This document shows, piece by piece, positions 47,899-59,832 of a stretch of 64,000 bases of DNA. The notes under the pieces are model-generated. The model worked only from the letters and a program-made list of their open reading frames with translations. It had not been told where the DNA came from and did no database searches. Location: NCBI RefSeq assembly GCF_018139145.2, contig NC_059483.1, forward strand, positions 1,985,001-2,049,000. Direction: 5' to 3'. The translations under genes were made by a program, and so were the position numbers. The first letter of the stretch is position 1. Every line of letters begins with the position of its first letter. The DNA is from Gymnogyps californianus (taxonomy: Eukaryota > Chordata > Aves > Accipitriformes > Cathartidae).

Positions 47899-50889
47899 GT
47901 TTGTATGATGTGTGATTTTCTAATATTAGTTCTACAAAGTATTTCGGTTAGGAACATTTGTACTGCGTCAGTCTGATTATTTCTAACACCGAAAATAGCC
48001 AACAGGGGATATTTTGAGGGGGAAAAAAAAATCCTTTAAAAAAGAAAGCAAATGTAGGTTGGGGTGGTACCAGTTTAATCTTTGCTGTTAAGCCAAAAAG
48101 GAATCACAAGGGTGAACGTTATCTCAGGGAGTGAGAGCGGGGATGGCCGACTCCCTTCTCTCTCTCTGCCTTTTCTCAGCTGAGCTGGTCTCGCTCAGGA
48201 GCCAGGACCCGCACCCAGCATCCTTCCCTGTGGCTGAGGGTGCCTGACGCGCACGGAGCGATGGAGCCTTCTCAAGTCCCTCCGTCCTCCAGTGGTTCCC
48301 ATTTTGCCGGACAACCCGTACACACGTGCTTTTGGCATTTGGCTGGGGAGGAAAAAGGGCAAGAACATGTCCCATCGCCCTCCTAAAGAGAAAATGACAC
48401 CAACCTAGTGCTTCACGTGAGAGCCAGATCCCCCTTCTGCTGAAGACACCTACCTGTGCAAACCGCAGTGCCGGAGGCATAACCAGGTGGGTGCGGGCTG
48501 GCTGCCACAACTGTTGAGTCATTCAGGTGACACAAATAAAGGTCCTGAGCAATAAAATCTTTAAAGAACAGTGGAATGCCACCTACATTTTTCCCCTTCT
48601 AGGTAAGAGGAAGACATCCCATGACTATGGTAGGATTTTCCTTCCCGCTTCGGAGTTACATCAGTGCGGGGAATTTTCATTGACATTTACTTGTACAACT
48701 TCACAGCAGAAAGATCTCGGGAGCGTTCTCCAGTGCTTTTTCTGAAATCATTTCCTGCTGTACTCATCACGACCAATTGTATATCGCTTCCCCATGAGTA
48801 ATAAAAGCAATTCACTTCAGCCAGGCTTCCAAATTATATGGGAATCATGTTTGTAACAAGTTTCTATTATTTGCATGCTTTTATTAGAACAAGAATATCA
48901 CCAGTGAAGAACACAGTGTTCCTTTAAAATCCTGCTTTTAGAGCAGCAAACTTTGAAGGCAATCTCTGAAATATGTAATTTACAAAATTACTGTAATTGA
49001 TGTAACTGTTATATTGAGAGGTGTACAAGTTCAGAAGCTTCCTATATAATGCATTTCTGTTTTAAAAATGCTATCTTCTCTTGAATAATGGAGCATAGCT
49101 AATAACCTGTCTTCCACCAACAACCCAAGTCAAGCAAGTGGCAGGGCCAGGTTGCAGAGTTTGTTGAACTTGTCATTTTCTCATTTGACAAGCAGATAGA
49201 TGAAATAATTCAAATTAAATAAAAATTAGACCAAACCTTTTTGCAGTCACCAACCTTTTCGGAGGTGTGAAATTTCACTTGTCTTGGAGTAAAATGTTAC
49301 GTTTCAGCTACCTGAAAGACCAAATAACTGCTACAAATGGATAGATATTTTCTGTGGTCAGGTGATAAAAATTTATTTCTTTTAAGGAGGAAGCTCAGTA
49401 CTCCTTCCATTATGCCTCCGGGAAGTGTGAAGACCAAAGAGACCTCAGTTGCTACTACATTACTCTTAAATGGTTAGAATTTAACAAATGTTAGTATGTA
49501 TCAGTAAAGAAGTGGCCACCATTATAATAAAAATTGTACCAGGCATGTGGCATACACACATAACAAACATTTTTATTCAATTTTATTGGAAACTACAGTC
49601 ATACCTTTAAAACATTTAGTGAACTGGCATATTTCTACTGTCAGCACTGTCTTAAAGATTGTTCAGGAAGCTCCGCTGTTTGAAATGGCTGTTGTTCATC
49701 CACTTGCGTAAAATAATTGGCACTATAATTTTATACCTGTCAAAAATCCAATATACAGCATTGACTAATTGCTATTTTGTGTGTTCAGAAAGGTATAAAA
49801 TCAATTTAAGAACTCTGGAAATCAACAAATTCTTTTGTGAAGCTGCAGAACAGTAAACATAATGATGTTTACTACTGCCAGTCTTCGTTTTTAGTCTTCG
49901 GGGGGAGGCAGATTTGCTTATATCATATATAATCTTATAACAACGCTGAGACCAGTCTTGTAAAGTGCTTAAACCACTCTTACATTGCCAAGAGCCCTCG
50001 AAGCCTCTTATCTTCTACACGAGTTTGTGGTTTGCATGACTTCTGAAACGATGCAACCTCTCACCCCACTGACTCCCCAGTGATTTGCATTTTCCTCTCC
50101 TGGTCTTCATATCCTGTGTCTAAATCAAGGAACTTCAGAAAACTGTAAGCTTTTTAGGATTTGTATGTGTGAGTGTGTGGCAAGGCACATACAAGTCGTG
50201 TGGTTTGACAGGCTATCGGAAGAGATGTAAAAAATACTGGGAAATACGCCGTATTTCTCGTGCCTCACATTAAACAGCCTCATTCAGTCTCATCAGCTGG
50301 CATGTACAGAGCATGAAATAACGTTATGTTCTTCTTCCTGTGCCTCCTGTTACCATGCTCTAATACTGCTCCCACTGAAACAAGTTACAATATTTTCCAT
50401 TAATGCCATTTTATCAGAGCCTGGAAAGAAATGAATGAAGCTTGAAATGCTACCATCAAATTTCATGCCTGTGTATTTCAAAAAACAATGCATCTGTCCT
50501 AATTTTACAACATTTTGGGGCAGAATATTTTCTTCTGTGAAAATAATGTTTCCAACGCTACTGACTGTGGGGTTTATTGGCAATGGAAGTGGATTCTTGT
50601 AGATGCAAGAAATAAAGGCAAAGAAAAAATAGTTACAAACTGAAATAAAAATGTTATTATCAACAAGTAAAAAGAGGAAGGATGCCATTCACTGCAGAAA
50701 ATGGTTGCACTGAGTAACTGTGCAAGCACAGATTTCCACAGCTTGCTATAATAATCTTGCAATAAACAAAAAAAGCAAGGGCACTAATGATCTGATAGCT
50801 GACGAAAATAAATGTTATGTACATTCTTTAACAAGTTTCTGTTTCTGATATATCAGGAAGCTATCAATCACATGTCCAGCAGAAGTTTA

Positions 50890-51135
50890 AGTCGGCGTCA
50901 ATCATAAGGAAATAACACAGAGGCCACTGGCGCCTGCAGCATCCCGGAGGCAGAGGGTGCGGGAGGAGGGATGAGGCTCAGCCGCCGCGAGGCTCACGGG
51001 CGCAGCTCGGCTGCTGAGCTACCGCAGCACTGGCAGAGGGTGTGCAACTAGAATTGTGCAAACGAATTTTACCGTGAGCCGGGTTGCCAGATTTCATACG
51101 ATAAAAAGCCGTTGCTGCTTCACTACCCACCGCTA
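50890..51135. other. CpG-rich islet, strongest in the window
   Basis: Eighteen CpGs in about 245 bases, in a region otherwise depleted of CpG. The minus strand is open for 82 codons across it (51226-50978), ending in a low-complexity serine/alanine/proline stretch. It could be a small regulatory islet, an exon, or remains of a GC-rich insertion that still keeps its CpGs. Confidence 0.5.
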
Positions 51136-53397
51136 TGTATTTTTTAATATCTAGAAAGCATTTTACTGAAATTAAGCTGAATTGCATGGGCATAAATATA
51201 CCTTGGTAATGAAGGCAACGTATCATTGCTTTTGCCTAGACATAACATCGAGCTTCATCAGTGGTCCCACTTCCTAAGAGACATTACCTGTTCCAGAAGG
51301 ATCAGTCTTTAAGTAGAAAGCCCCTTCCTTTTCTACTCTTTAATATAACACAAAGTAATCTCTTCTCTTTGCATTTGCTCTCTTAACACATTTAAGCAAT
51401 TAATCCATAACATGACAAAGGCAGCATGAAAACAGACTTACAGCTTAGTTTTAATAAGCATTAATACATTCATGCTGGTTTTGGCAGACCAGCCTTCTAC
51501 TAATACTTGGCTTCCCAGATTACATCCATGAAAATTAATGATCTGTCACCAGACTTGCCTATGTCCTAATGAAGCAGTTAGTCAAGTACGAGTAAAGTCA
51601 GGTGTAAGAAGCTGCCTCTTCCCATTTGCAGTAAAGCCCTTCTCCCTATTTTGCTAACAAATTAAATTAGTTGAGAGTAAAAATTTAATTACTGTCATGC
51701 ACCATCTTTGTATTTGTGATCAAATAAGCACGTCTCTATGAGCTTTGTAGTCCCTTGCTCTACTGAAATGGGAGAGAAGCAAGATAAACCCAGCTGAATA
51801 TCAGAATAGATTTACAATTTTTGTTTTCTCCAAGCAAAAAACTCTTGGGAAAAAAAGTTTTATTATTTTCATTTAAATAAAAAAGATTCTTTTAGCAGTG
51901 TGATAGCAGCATTGCCATTTCATGTCTAAATCAGAGGAACACAACTATATCTCCCTAATATACTCTCCTTGAGCCAAACAGAGGGACAATGATTTAATAA
52001 CAGACGTCACCTTTCTGCAGAGGTCCACACTTTAAGGACTGTGCTGTAGGAGAGCAGGGAGGATTGCAAGGGCAGTAACCTGCTGCTTAACACAGGCATC
52101 ATGCAACTCCTACAGCAACTGGACAGCAAGAAGAAGGGTGAAAACACGTCAAACAAAGCAATCTTCAAAATATAGCTTCTCAGCCGTGTCACCACAAATT
52201 TGTCCTACCTACTACTAATCAATTCCAGTCCAAATCTAAGTTGGTTTTAGGATTTATTCTAGGACAGCTTTTCACTCACCAGCTATTTCTGTCCCTTAGG
52301 AGACTTGCACCCTTTCTTTCCCCGCCTGGATCAGGGCTGTTTTGCTGACACCCTTCCAGCAGCCGGATTAGTGCTCCTGACCCTGAAAGTGCAGTAGCTC
52401 ACATGAAGTGAGCGCAGAGAGGGGACTGAGCCTGTGAGAAGGGCTTGCATTTTCCAAGCGCAAAACATAAAACGGAGATATTTGAATTATGCAGGAAAAG
52501 ACTGAGTCTTGTTTATGAGGGTATGACTGAGGGAAGTATGTTGGAATTAGACCTAACCACGGGCTAATATACATGTTTCAGAGTAAGAGATCTTCACAAT
52601 ACATCTCATGCCTCAGGAGGTTTTCTGGGACATGCTAAAGTGCAGAAGAGGGCTTTCGGAGCACATCTGCTCAGGGCTAACACATTCCATAACTGCTCTG
52701 AGGCAGAAATCGTGCACTGAGCCTGTCATCTGCACTGTACCATCCAGCCGTTGAGGACCCTTGCTGCCTGTACACTGACAGTGTCCTAGCTGTTCGTTAT
52801 TTTGATGTCAAAAAAAGGTCCCCAAGGATCAAGAATAGCATCATGAAAGAGAAAATAATGTTCAATCCTGTGCTGGGAAAAGAAGATAGAAAAATAAGTC
52901 TGAGAAAGATCTGAAGACTCCACCCTGCCCATGATGGTCTTGCTTGGTTCATGTCAACTGGCAAGAAGCTCCAGTGATTAAGAGCTTGGCGTCCCCAGGA
53001 TGCATAATCCGCACTTCTCTTGCAGAAAGACATCAGCTGCATTACATGCTGTCACTGTTGACTTCATTCTACCTACTGCCAAGGGAATGCAATTAAAAAG
53101 ACTGGGAACTAAAACGGAAATGAAGTATTTACTGCCTAAACACAATACTCAAGAGAAAGCTTCTAAAAATATATTCTTATTTGATCACAGAAATATAGAT
53201 GCTCTAAACTCCTCAATAGCTCTAACACAATCACGTGCAATACTAAAATGTCAGGTGACTGGCACTCCAGTATAACACGCATTGTATCAGAAAGTCGGAA
53301 TAACCTGAATACACTTTACTTATTGTACTTTAAAATACATTATACTTTTCTTCATAATGGAGAGAGCATTTTGCGCTCTTTTGTGCCGTTTTCTTAG

Positions 53398-53402
53398 CAA
53401 TC
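53398..53402. repeat. Left 5-bp target-site duplication of the solo LTR (CAATC)
   Basis: CAATC immediately before the TG of the LTR, identical to 53997-54001. Confidence 0.9.
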
Positions 53403-53996
53403 TGTCGTGGCTTAACCCCAGCCGGCAGCTAAGCCCCACACAGCCGCTTGCTCACTGCCCCCACGGTGGGATGGGGGAGAGAATCGCAAGACTAAAAGTG
53501 ACAAAACTCGTGGGTTGAGATAAAGGCAGTTTAATAAGTAAAGCAAAAGCTGCGCACGCAAGCCAAGCAAAACAAGGAATTCATTCACCGCTTCCCATGG
53601 GCAGGCAGGTGTTCAGCCATCTCCAGGAAAGCAGGGCTCCATCACGCGTAACGGAGACTGGGGTAGACAAACGCCGTCACTCCCAACATCCCCCCCTTCC
53701 TTCTCCTTCCCCCAGCTTTCTATGCTGAGCATGGCGTCCTATGGTCTGGAATATCCCTTTGGGCAGCTGGGGTCAGCTGTCCCGGCTGCGTCCCCTCCCA
53801 GCTCCTTGTGCACCCCCAGCCTCCTCGCTGGTGGGGTGGCGTGAGAAGAGAAAAGCCCTTGACTCTGTGTGAGCACTGCTCCGCAGTAACGAAAACATCC
53901 CTGTGTTATCAACACTGTTCCAGCACAAATCCAAAACACAGCCCCATACCAGCTACTGTGAAGAAAATCAACTCTACCCCAGCCAAAACCAGCACA
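53403..53996 (-). mobile_element. Complete solo LTR of an ERVL-type endogenous retrovirus (neoavian family)
   Basis: The 594-bp element starts TG and ends CA and is flanked by a perfect 5-bp target duplication, CAATC. On the plus strand it begins TGTCGTGGCTTAACCCCAGC and ends near CCCAGCCAAAACCAGCACA. Read on the minus strand these are the end and start of a familiar neoavian LTR whose consensus starts TGTCCTGGTTTCGGCTGGG. Internal landmarks agree in order: 'acaaaactcgtgggttgagata' plus 'cagtttaataa', 'cagctggggtcagctgtcccggctg', 'ctccttgtgc', 'gtgttatcaacactgttccagc' and 'taccagctactgtgaagaaaatcaactctacccc'. On the minus strand an ATTAAA (53535-53530) could be the LTR poly(A) signal. No internal retroviral genes flank it, so it arose by recombination between the two LTRs of a provirus. 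Open frames inside it are not genes. Family identity is from memory. Confidence 0.92.
53530..53535 (-). promoter_or_regulatory. Putative LTR polyadenylation signal (ATTAAA on minus strand)
   Basis: TTTAAT on the plus strand, that is ATTAAA on the element's coding strand, about 130 bases before the LTR's 3' end. This supports the minus orientation of the LTR. Confidence 0.5.
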
Positions 53997-54001
53997 CAAT
54001 C
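53997..54001. repeat. Right 5-bp target-site duplication of the solo LTR (CAATC)
   Basis: CAATC immediately after the terminal CA. Five bases is the duplication length typical of ERVL-type integrases. Confidence 0.9.
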
Positions 54002-56254
54002 TCACTTCAAAAAAAATGCCCAAGCAATTCTAAAACCTTTAATTTCTTGCTCTATAATGCTGTGAAAATATTTTCCTTAAATCTGATTTTCAGTCATATC
54101 TCTTAAACAGTCCCTGAAATCTCAGTCAAGACTTGTTTCATGCGCTATGAGGATATACATGTAGCATAAATATATCCATGCCTTGAAGATCTCGTAGTTT
54201 AAACAGATGTGACAATCTATTATTAACTTCTCTGCAGTTGAAATCAGAACTGTGTTGAACTGTGCTAGAGCTAATAACAGCACTTTTCTGACAGGCAGCA
54301 TCCACAAATCAGCTAATCACGTAAACACTTAGCTTCCTAATTGTTTATGGGTGATAATACTTCTGCATACGCATAAAAATTGTTGCATATTAACCCTGAT
54401 TCAAGAAGTTTTCTTACAAGTTTTAGGAATAAGTCTAAGGGCGATGCCGAGATAAATTAACTTGTTACCCTAGCCCAGAGAGCTATAGAGATGGGTTGTG
54501 CCCTTCCCCTGCAGAAAGGGAGATGGCCACGGGTCGCTGCGGGGTTTGCATCCCCTCCCGCTGGTCCTGGTGGGAATGGGGGTGTGCTGGGGACCACCTT
54601 CGTGTAACAGCATGACAGCCCTCAAGTCTTTGTGGCCATGCTAATACCAGACCAAGTACGGTGATAAACTCTACCCGTTCAGCCTGTTTTATTTTGACAA
54701 TCAATTTTTCAACCTATAATATGGCAGCAAATCTTCATGGCCCATGCACAGCTTTCAGGAAAAGTAGGGAAAATAAAAGGGATATTGCATTACAGTCCTG
54801 ATAATCGATATGGAAGCTGCCAAGCTACAACACATCAATTAACGCAGAGTTTCTGCCTCCTCTTGCCGTTGGCAGGAGCTCACCGACCCCCGGCAGCACA
54901 GGCACAGCCGCAGGCAGGACTCATGCAGTGTCACCACAGGTTGACCATGAAATGCTGGCCAGGGATGGCGACCACGCTTGGGGAGAAGGTCTGTGTGCCA
55001 GCAAGCCAAGCCACAGGGGGAAGGCGAGGAGGGTATCCTGCAGACCACAGACCTCTTCCAGTAACAGAGGGAGCGATGGCTTGATGGGCAGCACAGGTAC
55101 ACCCCATGTTTTGAAAGCAAAACGTGCAGGACCCACAGAGATCCCACCACATCCTGCTCCTGCAGCTTCCCAGCTCCCGTTATGGTTTAACTTCTCTTGA
55201 ATTATTGGGCTATGGTCCACTGCGCTCAAAATCTAAAGCATTTCACTCTACCTGACTACTCCCAGTCAGATCATACATCAAATAAATCCCCAGGGACAAT
55301 CCAAACCCCATCAGCCTCCAAGAAGCTCTTTTTTTTCATCTGTAACAGCAAGACATTTCTGAAAGCTGGAAAAACAGTTATGCAGTTCTCTGCACTTTTC
55401 CTCGCTCTGGTGTGATGGCTATCATTATGTTAACGACTTCTTTTTCTTTTTTTTCTCCCCAATACTGATGTGTTTAGCATTTCTCAAATCCTCTCTGCAG
55501 GAGGAGGTGCCGTTTCAGATGGCAGAACTGAACTAACATACAACAGAGGAGACGCTTGGCGCATTCTCTTCTGAAGCCTGGAGTTTTATTTCTTTGCTTT
55601 CTTCAATATTTGTACTGGAAATGAAAAGGGTAGACTGAGATTTGTGGGTTCTTCACATCAGTGGTAACCCAGACATCACCATCCATGTGTCTTGATAATT
55701 AAAATAAACAGCAGATAGGGGCTTTCCCCCTACTAGGCCACTGGAAGTTAGGTGCAAAAGAGTTTCTTTTTCCTTAAACCCTGGATATTTTCAATACTTT
55801 GTTAAAAATGTGCTAACAAAGGGCCTTTTTGTTCCTAATCTTACATGTCTACTTACCTCTTGATAACTCCAAGAAGCGCCCAATGACTTCAACGGGCAGC
55901 TGGATGCACATCAGCGACAGAGCTCCGAAGCTTTTCCTCTGAGCTCTGCCGTGAGTCAAACACTAAGCTTTTGGGCACTAAAATTCAAAACGTGCTCTTT
56001 ACTCATGGACTGCAGCCTGGACAATCCTGTTACCATTTATGTCTGCAATAACCAGCTCACCTGGAGACTGAAAATCAAAGACAGTTGAGTGCAGCAGAAT
56101 AAGCAGATATGCAAAGTCCTGCTCCATCCCCGTGGCTCAGTACCTGCTCCGGAGCTTTCCTTCTGCTACATCTTGTTCTAGCCATGCTCTGAGTTAGTAA
56201 TTTCCCTATGGACATTTTTCTATGGCACCAATCATGACTTTACCTGAGTGTTTC

Positions 56255-56375
56255 ATACGCCTTTACTACATTTATTTGCACAACCACTCTGTGTGGTAAG
56301 GTAATATTATTGTCCCCACCACAGCCCAGAATAAAAAGTCAAAAATACCCCCAAAGTTGGGTGATGAGTCTAAGG
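56255..56375 (-). repeat. MIR relic
   Basis: The plus strand reads CACAACCACTCTGTGTGGTA, then AGGTAATATTATTGTCCCCA and a degenerate tail. This matches the reversed MIR order 'cacaacaaccctgtgaggtaggtattattatcccca'. Confidence 0.7.
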
Positions 56376-58360
56376 TCTTAACATAAGATTTTTCAGAGTA
56401 TTTGTCATTTTATAGTACACCACAAGCAGAGTGCAGCATGCCGGTGTTTTAACTGAAGCTGCCGTGTGGTAGAGAGGATTGAGGTAAAGGAGTACCTGTT
56501 GCACAGACTCTCCGCATCGGGGTATTTTTCATTAGAGCCAACAGTAAAAATTACAGAGAACAATTCAAAATCAGCTTCCATTTCACCAGTTCCTGGGGGA
56601 AACAAACAGTCCAAACCCATCTGTTTTCTAAAAATACCTCTCCCACCTTGAACAAACATCAGTTAATCCCGACAGGACAGCAAACACTCAGTGTTTACAC
56701 AGCAGCAGAAGTGAAGCAGTAGGAAAAAATGGGATTTTTAATATTCTCCTCTACCTCCAGCAGTAAAAGCACAGCAGTATATTTTTCAAAACTGCTTCTT
56801 TGTGAATATGCATGAAACACGTGTAGCAGTGTGGAACGAGCTCTTCTTTCAACGGGTAGCTCATTTTTCACACACAAAAGAAAAAAACAGCATTATTTTT
56901 TTCAAATAGCCATAGCGCATACCGTTGTCTTTTAAATTCAAGCAGAGCATATTGCCAAATAGCAAACTTTGAAAACCTTAAATTTAGATAACCCTCTTAA
57001 AATTTCAGCACCATTTGAGGATTAATTCTTCTGTGGCCATAGTTCCCACAAAGCCAAACAGCAATCCGGTAAACCAAAAAGTAATCCAGATCTAAAGTTA
57101 GGGCTAGATAACAGTATAAAATACACAGCTTCAGAAGCGGAAATTTTTTTTCCCAGAATCTTCATCTTGAGGTCTCACATGCCTGCATCCTTCTCTCAGC
57201 CCATGTGGACCAGGCACTGGCCCAGGGTCTCTTGCCCACTTGGGAGGAATGGTAGCCCAAACCAAAGCAATGGGAGAGAGCAGAACCAGCTCAGATCACC
57301 CTACTGCAAATCTTGGGGTGCCATTCAGAAAGTCACAGGTTAGATGACGTAATTTGTTTGTAAGATGTCATACGGTTCCTTCAGCTTTTTGCTGTCTATA
57401 GGCACAGGACTACAGCTGCTCGAAGAAGGTGCCCTAAATGGTGCCCTGCATAAGCTGTAATCACGTCACCAGGGTGAACGACACAATGATAGGTAACCTG
57501 TTGTTGCTTCAAGAAATATGCTTTATTAGCTGGATAGCATCAACAGCTCTGTTCCAGGCATGTGCTGGGGTTAGAAACTTCATTCTGTGATTTATAACAG
57601 TCATTACATCTAAAGCAAATAGTTGCCTGGATACATAAGAAAGAAAATCACATATCCATCGCAGTTCAATTATCTACTTTGCCTAAAGGACTCTTACTTT
57701 TTGGCATTTTTCTTGCCCCTCCCCAAGAGTTCTCCATTTAGGATTCCACAGATTGCTTATTCCTTATACAATGTCATCCTGAACCACAGCTGGCTACATG
57801 ACGTGGGGTTTTCCTTTCTCTTATTGTTCCTGCTGCTGTAAAATGGTGGGGGTTTTAAAATTAATTTAAAATAAAAGTTCATAACAAACTGCAGGTCACC
57901 AGAACTCAGAAACTCAGATCTAAAATCTTTCACCTACCATAGTACTGGACTCCCTGAAGCTTTCTGCTTCCCCGCGTTTGTGATTCCAGGCCAATCCTTA
58001 CACCAAAGGCTCCTAAATCCTACACCATTGAAGTCTCAGAGAATGGCAGCCTGATGTTTTAACGTCTTCAACTTTTGCCTTTTCTGCTTCAGCCTCATAG
58101 CAAGGTCCATCCTCCAGCTGTGCCACAGGCCAGTTCCAAACCAAACATAACTAGCGGGGTACCTTCAAGGGTCCTCTGTTGTTCCTTCCATGCTCCTCCT
58201 CATCCTCATCATCACCACCCTCTAAGACAAGTAGAATGGTGTCCTTCAGCTCCCCAAAAGATAAAGGTGGTGGTTTTCCCCTTATATCACAAGAATTTCT
58301 GGTAAGGAAGGAGAGCTCAGGAGACTAAACTCTACCAGTTTTATGAGTGTATGAGCTGTT

Positions 58361-58440
58361 TTCCTTGAAACTCTTTCTTTTTGTCACATGCCTAAAAGAA
58401 TATGCACAAATCAAACAAACAGGACATGAGTTTCAAGGAA
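58361..58440. repeat. Inverted repeat, 13-bp perfect arms
   Basis: TTCCTTGAAACTC (58361-58373) and GAGTTTCAAGGAA (58428-58440) are exact complements separated by 54 bases. No matching target duplication or transposon signature was found around them. Confidence 0.7.
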
Positions 58441-58559
58441 CATATTTTTAATGCCCTCTAGCTTCAATCCCAGGTAGCACATCAGGAGATTTAGCAGGAA
58501 TTTACATAGTATAAAGGGCCCTTAAATGTTGCGCTTCACTTTCATACAGTGGAGTACAT

Positions 58560-58585
58560 GGCCTTGATTTTTGGCCTTGATTTTT
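58560..58585. repeat. Tandem duplication of a 13-bp unit
   Basis: GGCCTTGATTTTT occurs twice head to tail (58560-58572 and 58573-58585), followed by TCAGC. Confidence 0.8.
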
Positions 58586-59796
58586 TCAGCTGGGATTGGC
58601 ATAATGAGGGCAATGAATGGTGTCTTTTCAGAAATCATCTCAGAAACTCTGGGAAATGACTCACCGGAAACATTTTAGCCGTTGTACTTTATCATATAAA
58701 GAGGTGTTCGTGCGATTTTTAAATTCCGTTTCATTTAACCGGTCATCTCTGAAAGTCGCTCTGAGCCTCTGCTGCCTGCCAGGGAGGTGCGGTGTGGACG
58801 TTGGCTGTTTCATTTACAGGAGCACGATCCTGGCTCTCTCCAGCGCCCGGGGAGGTGCAGCTCAGGATGCCAGCCTGCTGTGCCGTTCACATGATCTTAC
58901 TCAGTATTTTGGAGGGAGAGAGGGGTGCCGGGGGGGGACGTTCTGAAATGGCTTTTATGCTGGAAAGAAAATTAACCCGAACCACAGAACAAACAGTATG
59001 GAAGAGGGGGGAAAACAGCAGAGTAAGCTAACGGAGTCCTGCAGGCTTAAGCACGAAACCCAGTCGTGATGCTCTGTCACGCCTCCCCGCACACGATCGT
59101 GGGCTTTCTTAGTCACAGAGACTATTCTGAACGTGTCACATATTGGCGCTGTGCAACCATGATGCAAAACCAAAACTTTTCCCTGATGTGGTTAAAAAAT
59201 CAGGCTTGCCCGTAACCCTGCCACCCTCCCACAGAGCTGGGGAAGGTCCACGCCGACCACCCAGCCTGGCCAGCAGCACTTGAAACGGAGTCCTCCCACC
59301 CTGAAGATAACTCAGTTACGTTTACCAGCAAAAAGTGATATATTTATAAACAAGACAAAACTGTTTTGTCTGTAATAGACACTAATCAGCATGAACACCA
59401 GTGGGGAGCAAATTTTATTGAGGTAAGAGGTTTCAGGATGATTTTTCGGTGGTGACAAAAACCTCCTAGATCTTCTTTGTAAGAAAACTTCCACATGTGC
59501 AGAAATCAAGTCATACTTTTAGGATCTTGAATGGCCTCTCAAATAATACAGTTTCTCAGAAGGAAACTACACTAAATTATGACAATTAGGCAACCAAATC
59601 AGAAATTTTTCAAAAGGATACTTTGACTTGGTTATTTAAACTTTGTTATTCATTTGTTAAGAAAGATGTTCAGTTGCTTCATATTTTGTAGAGAACAAAT
59701 ATTCCGTCATTGTTTCTTTTATTCAAATGGTGAAACGACATGTGGCAGTTGTAAAGATTAATTTGCACTACATCTCACTGCTGTCGGCTGCTCCTC

Positions 59797-59832
59797 GGGG
59801 AGGAGTGAGGGGGGAGAGGGATGCGGTGTGGG
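59797..59832 (+). other. Loose G-quadruplex-capable run
   Basis: Four G runs (59797-59800, 59809-59814, 59818-59820, 59830-59832) are separated by loops of 8, 3 and 9 bases. The loops are long, so folding would be weak. Confidence 0.35.

Larger units (their letters stand above)
46455..53395. other. Gene-free stretch with CpG islets
   Basis: A plus frame just after the CR1 relic (46396-46629) and a 140-codon minus frame (46842-46420) overlap with no recognisable product. GC-richer patches lie at 47401-47622, 48124-48522 (132-codon minus frame, low-complexity, basic) and 50890-51135. A possible MIR fragment containing AGCAAGTGGCAGGGCCAGG lies near 49133-49151, but it is too short to call. Confidence 0.5.

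Noticed and set aside
53739..54065. Open frames of up to 94 codons
   Set aside because: They lie within or across the solo LTR, which is noncoding.
54839..55229. Several overlapping 90-115-codon frames on both strands
   Set aside because: Mutually overlapping frames without recognisable domains. I found no convincing splice sites or start context.
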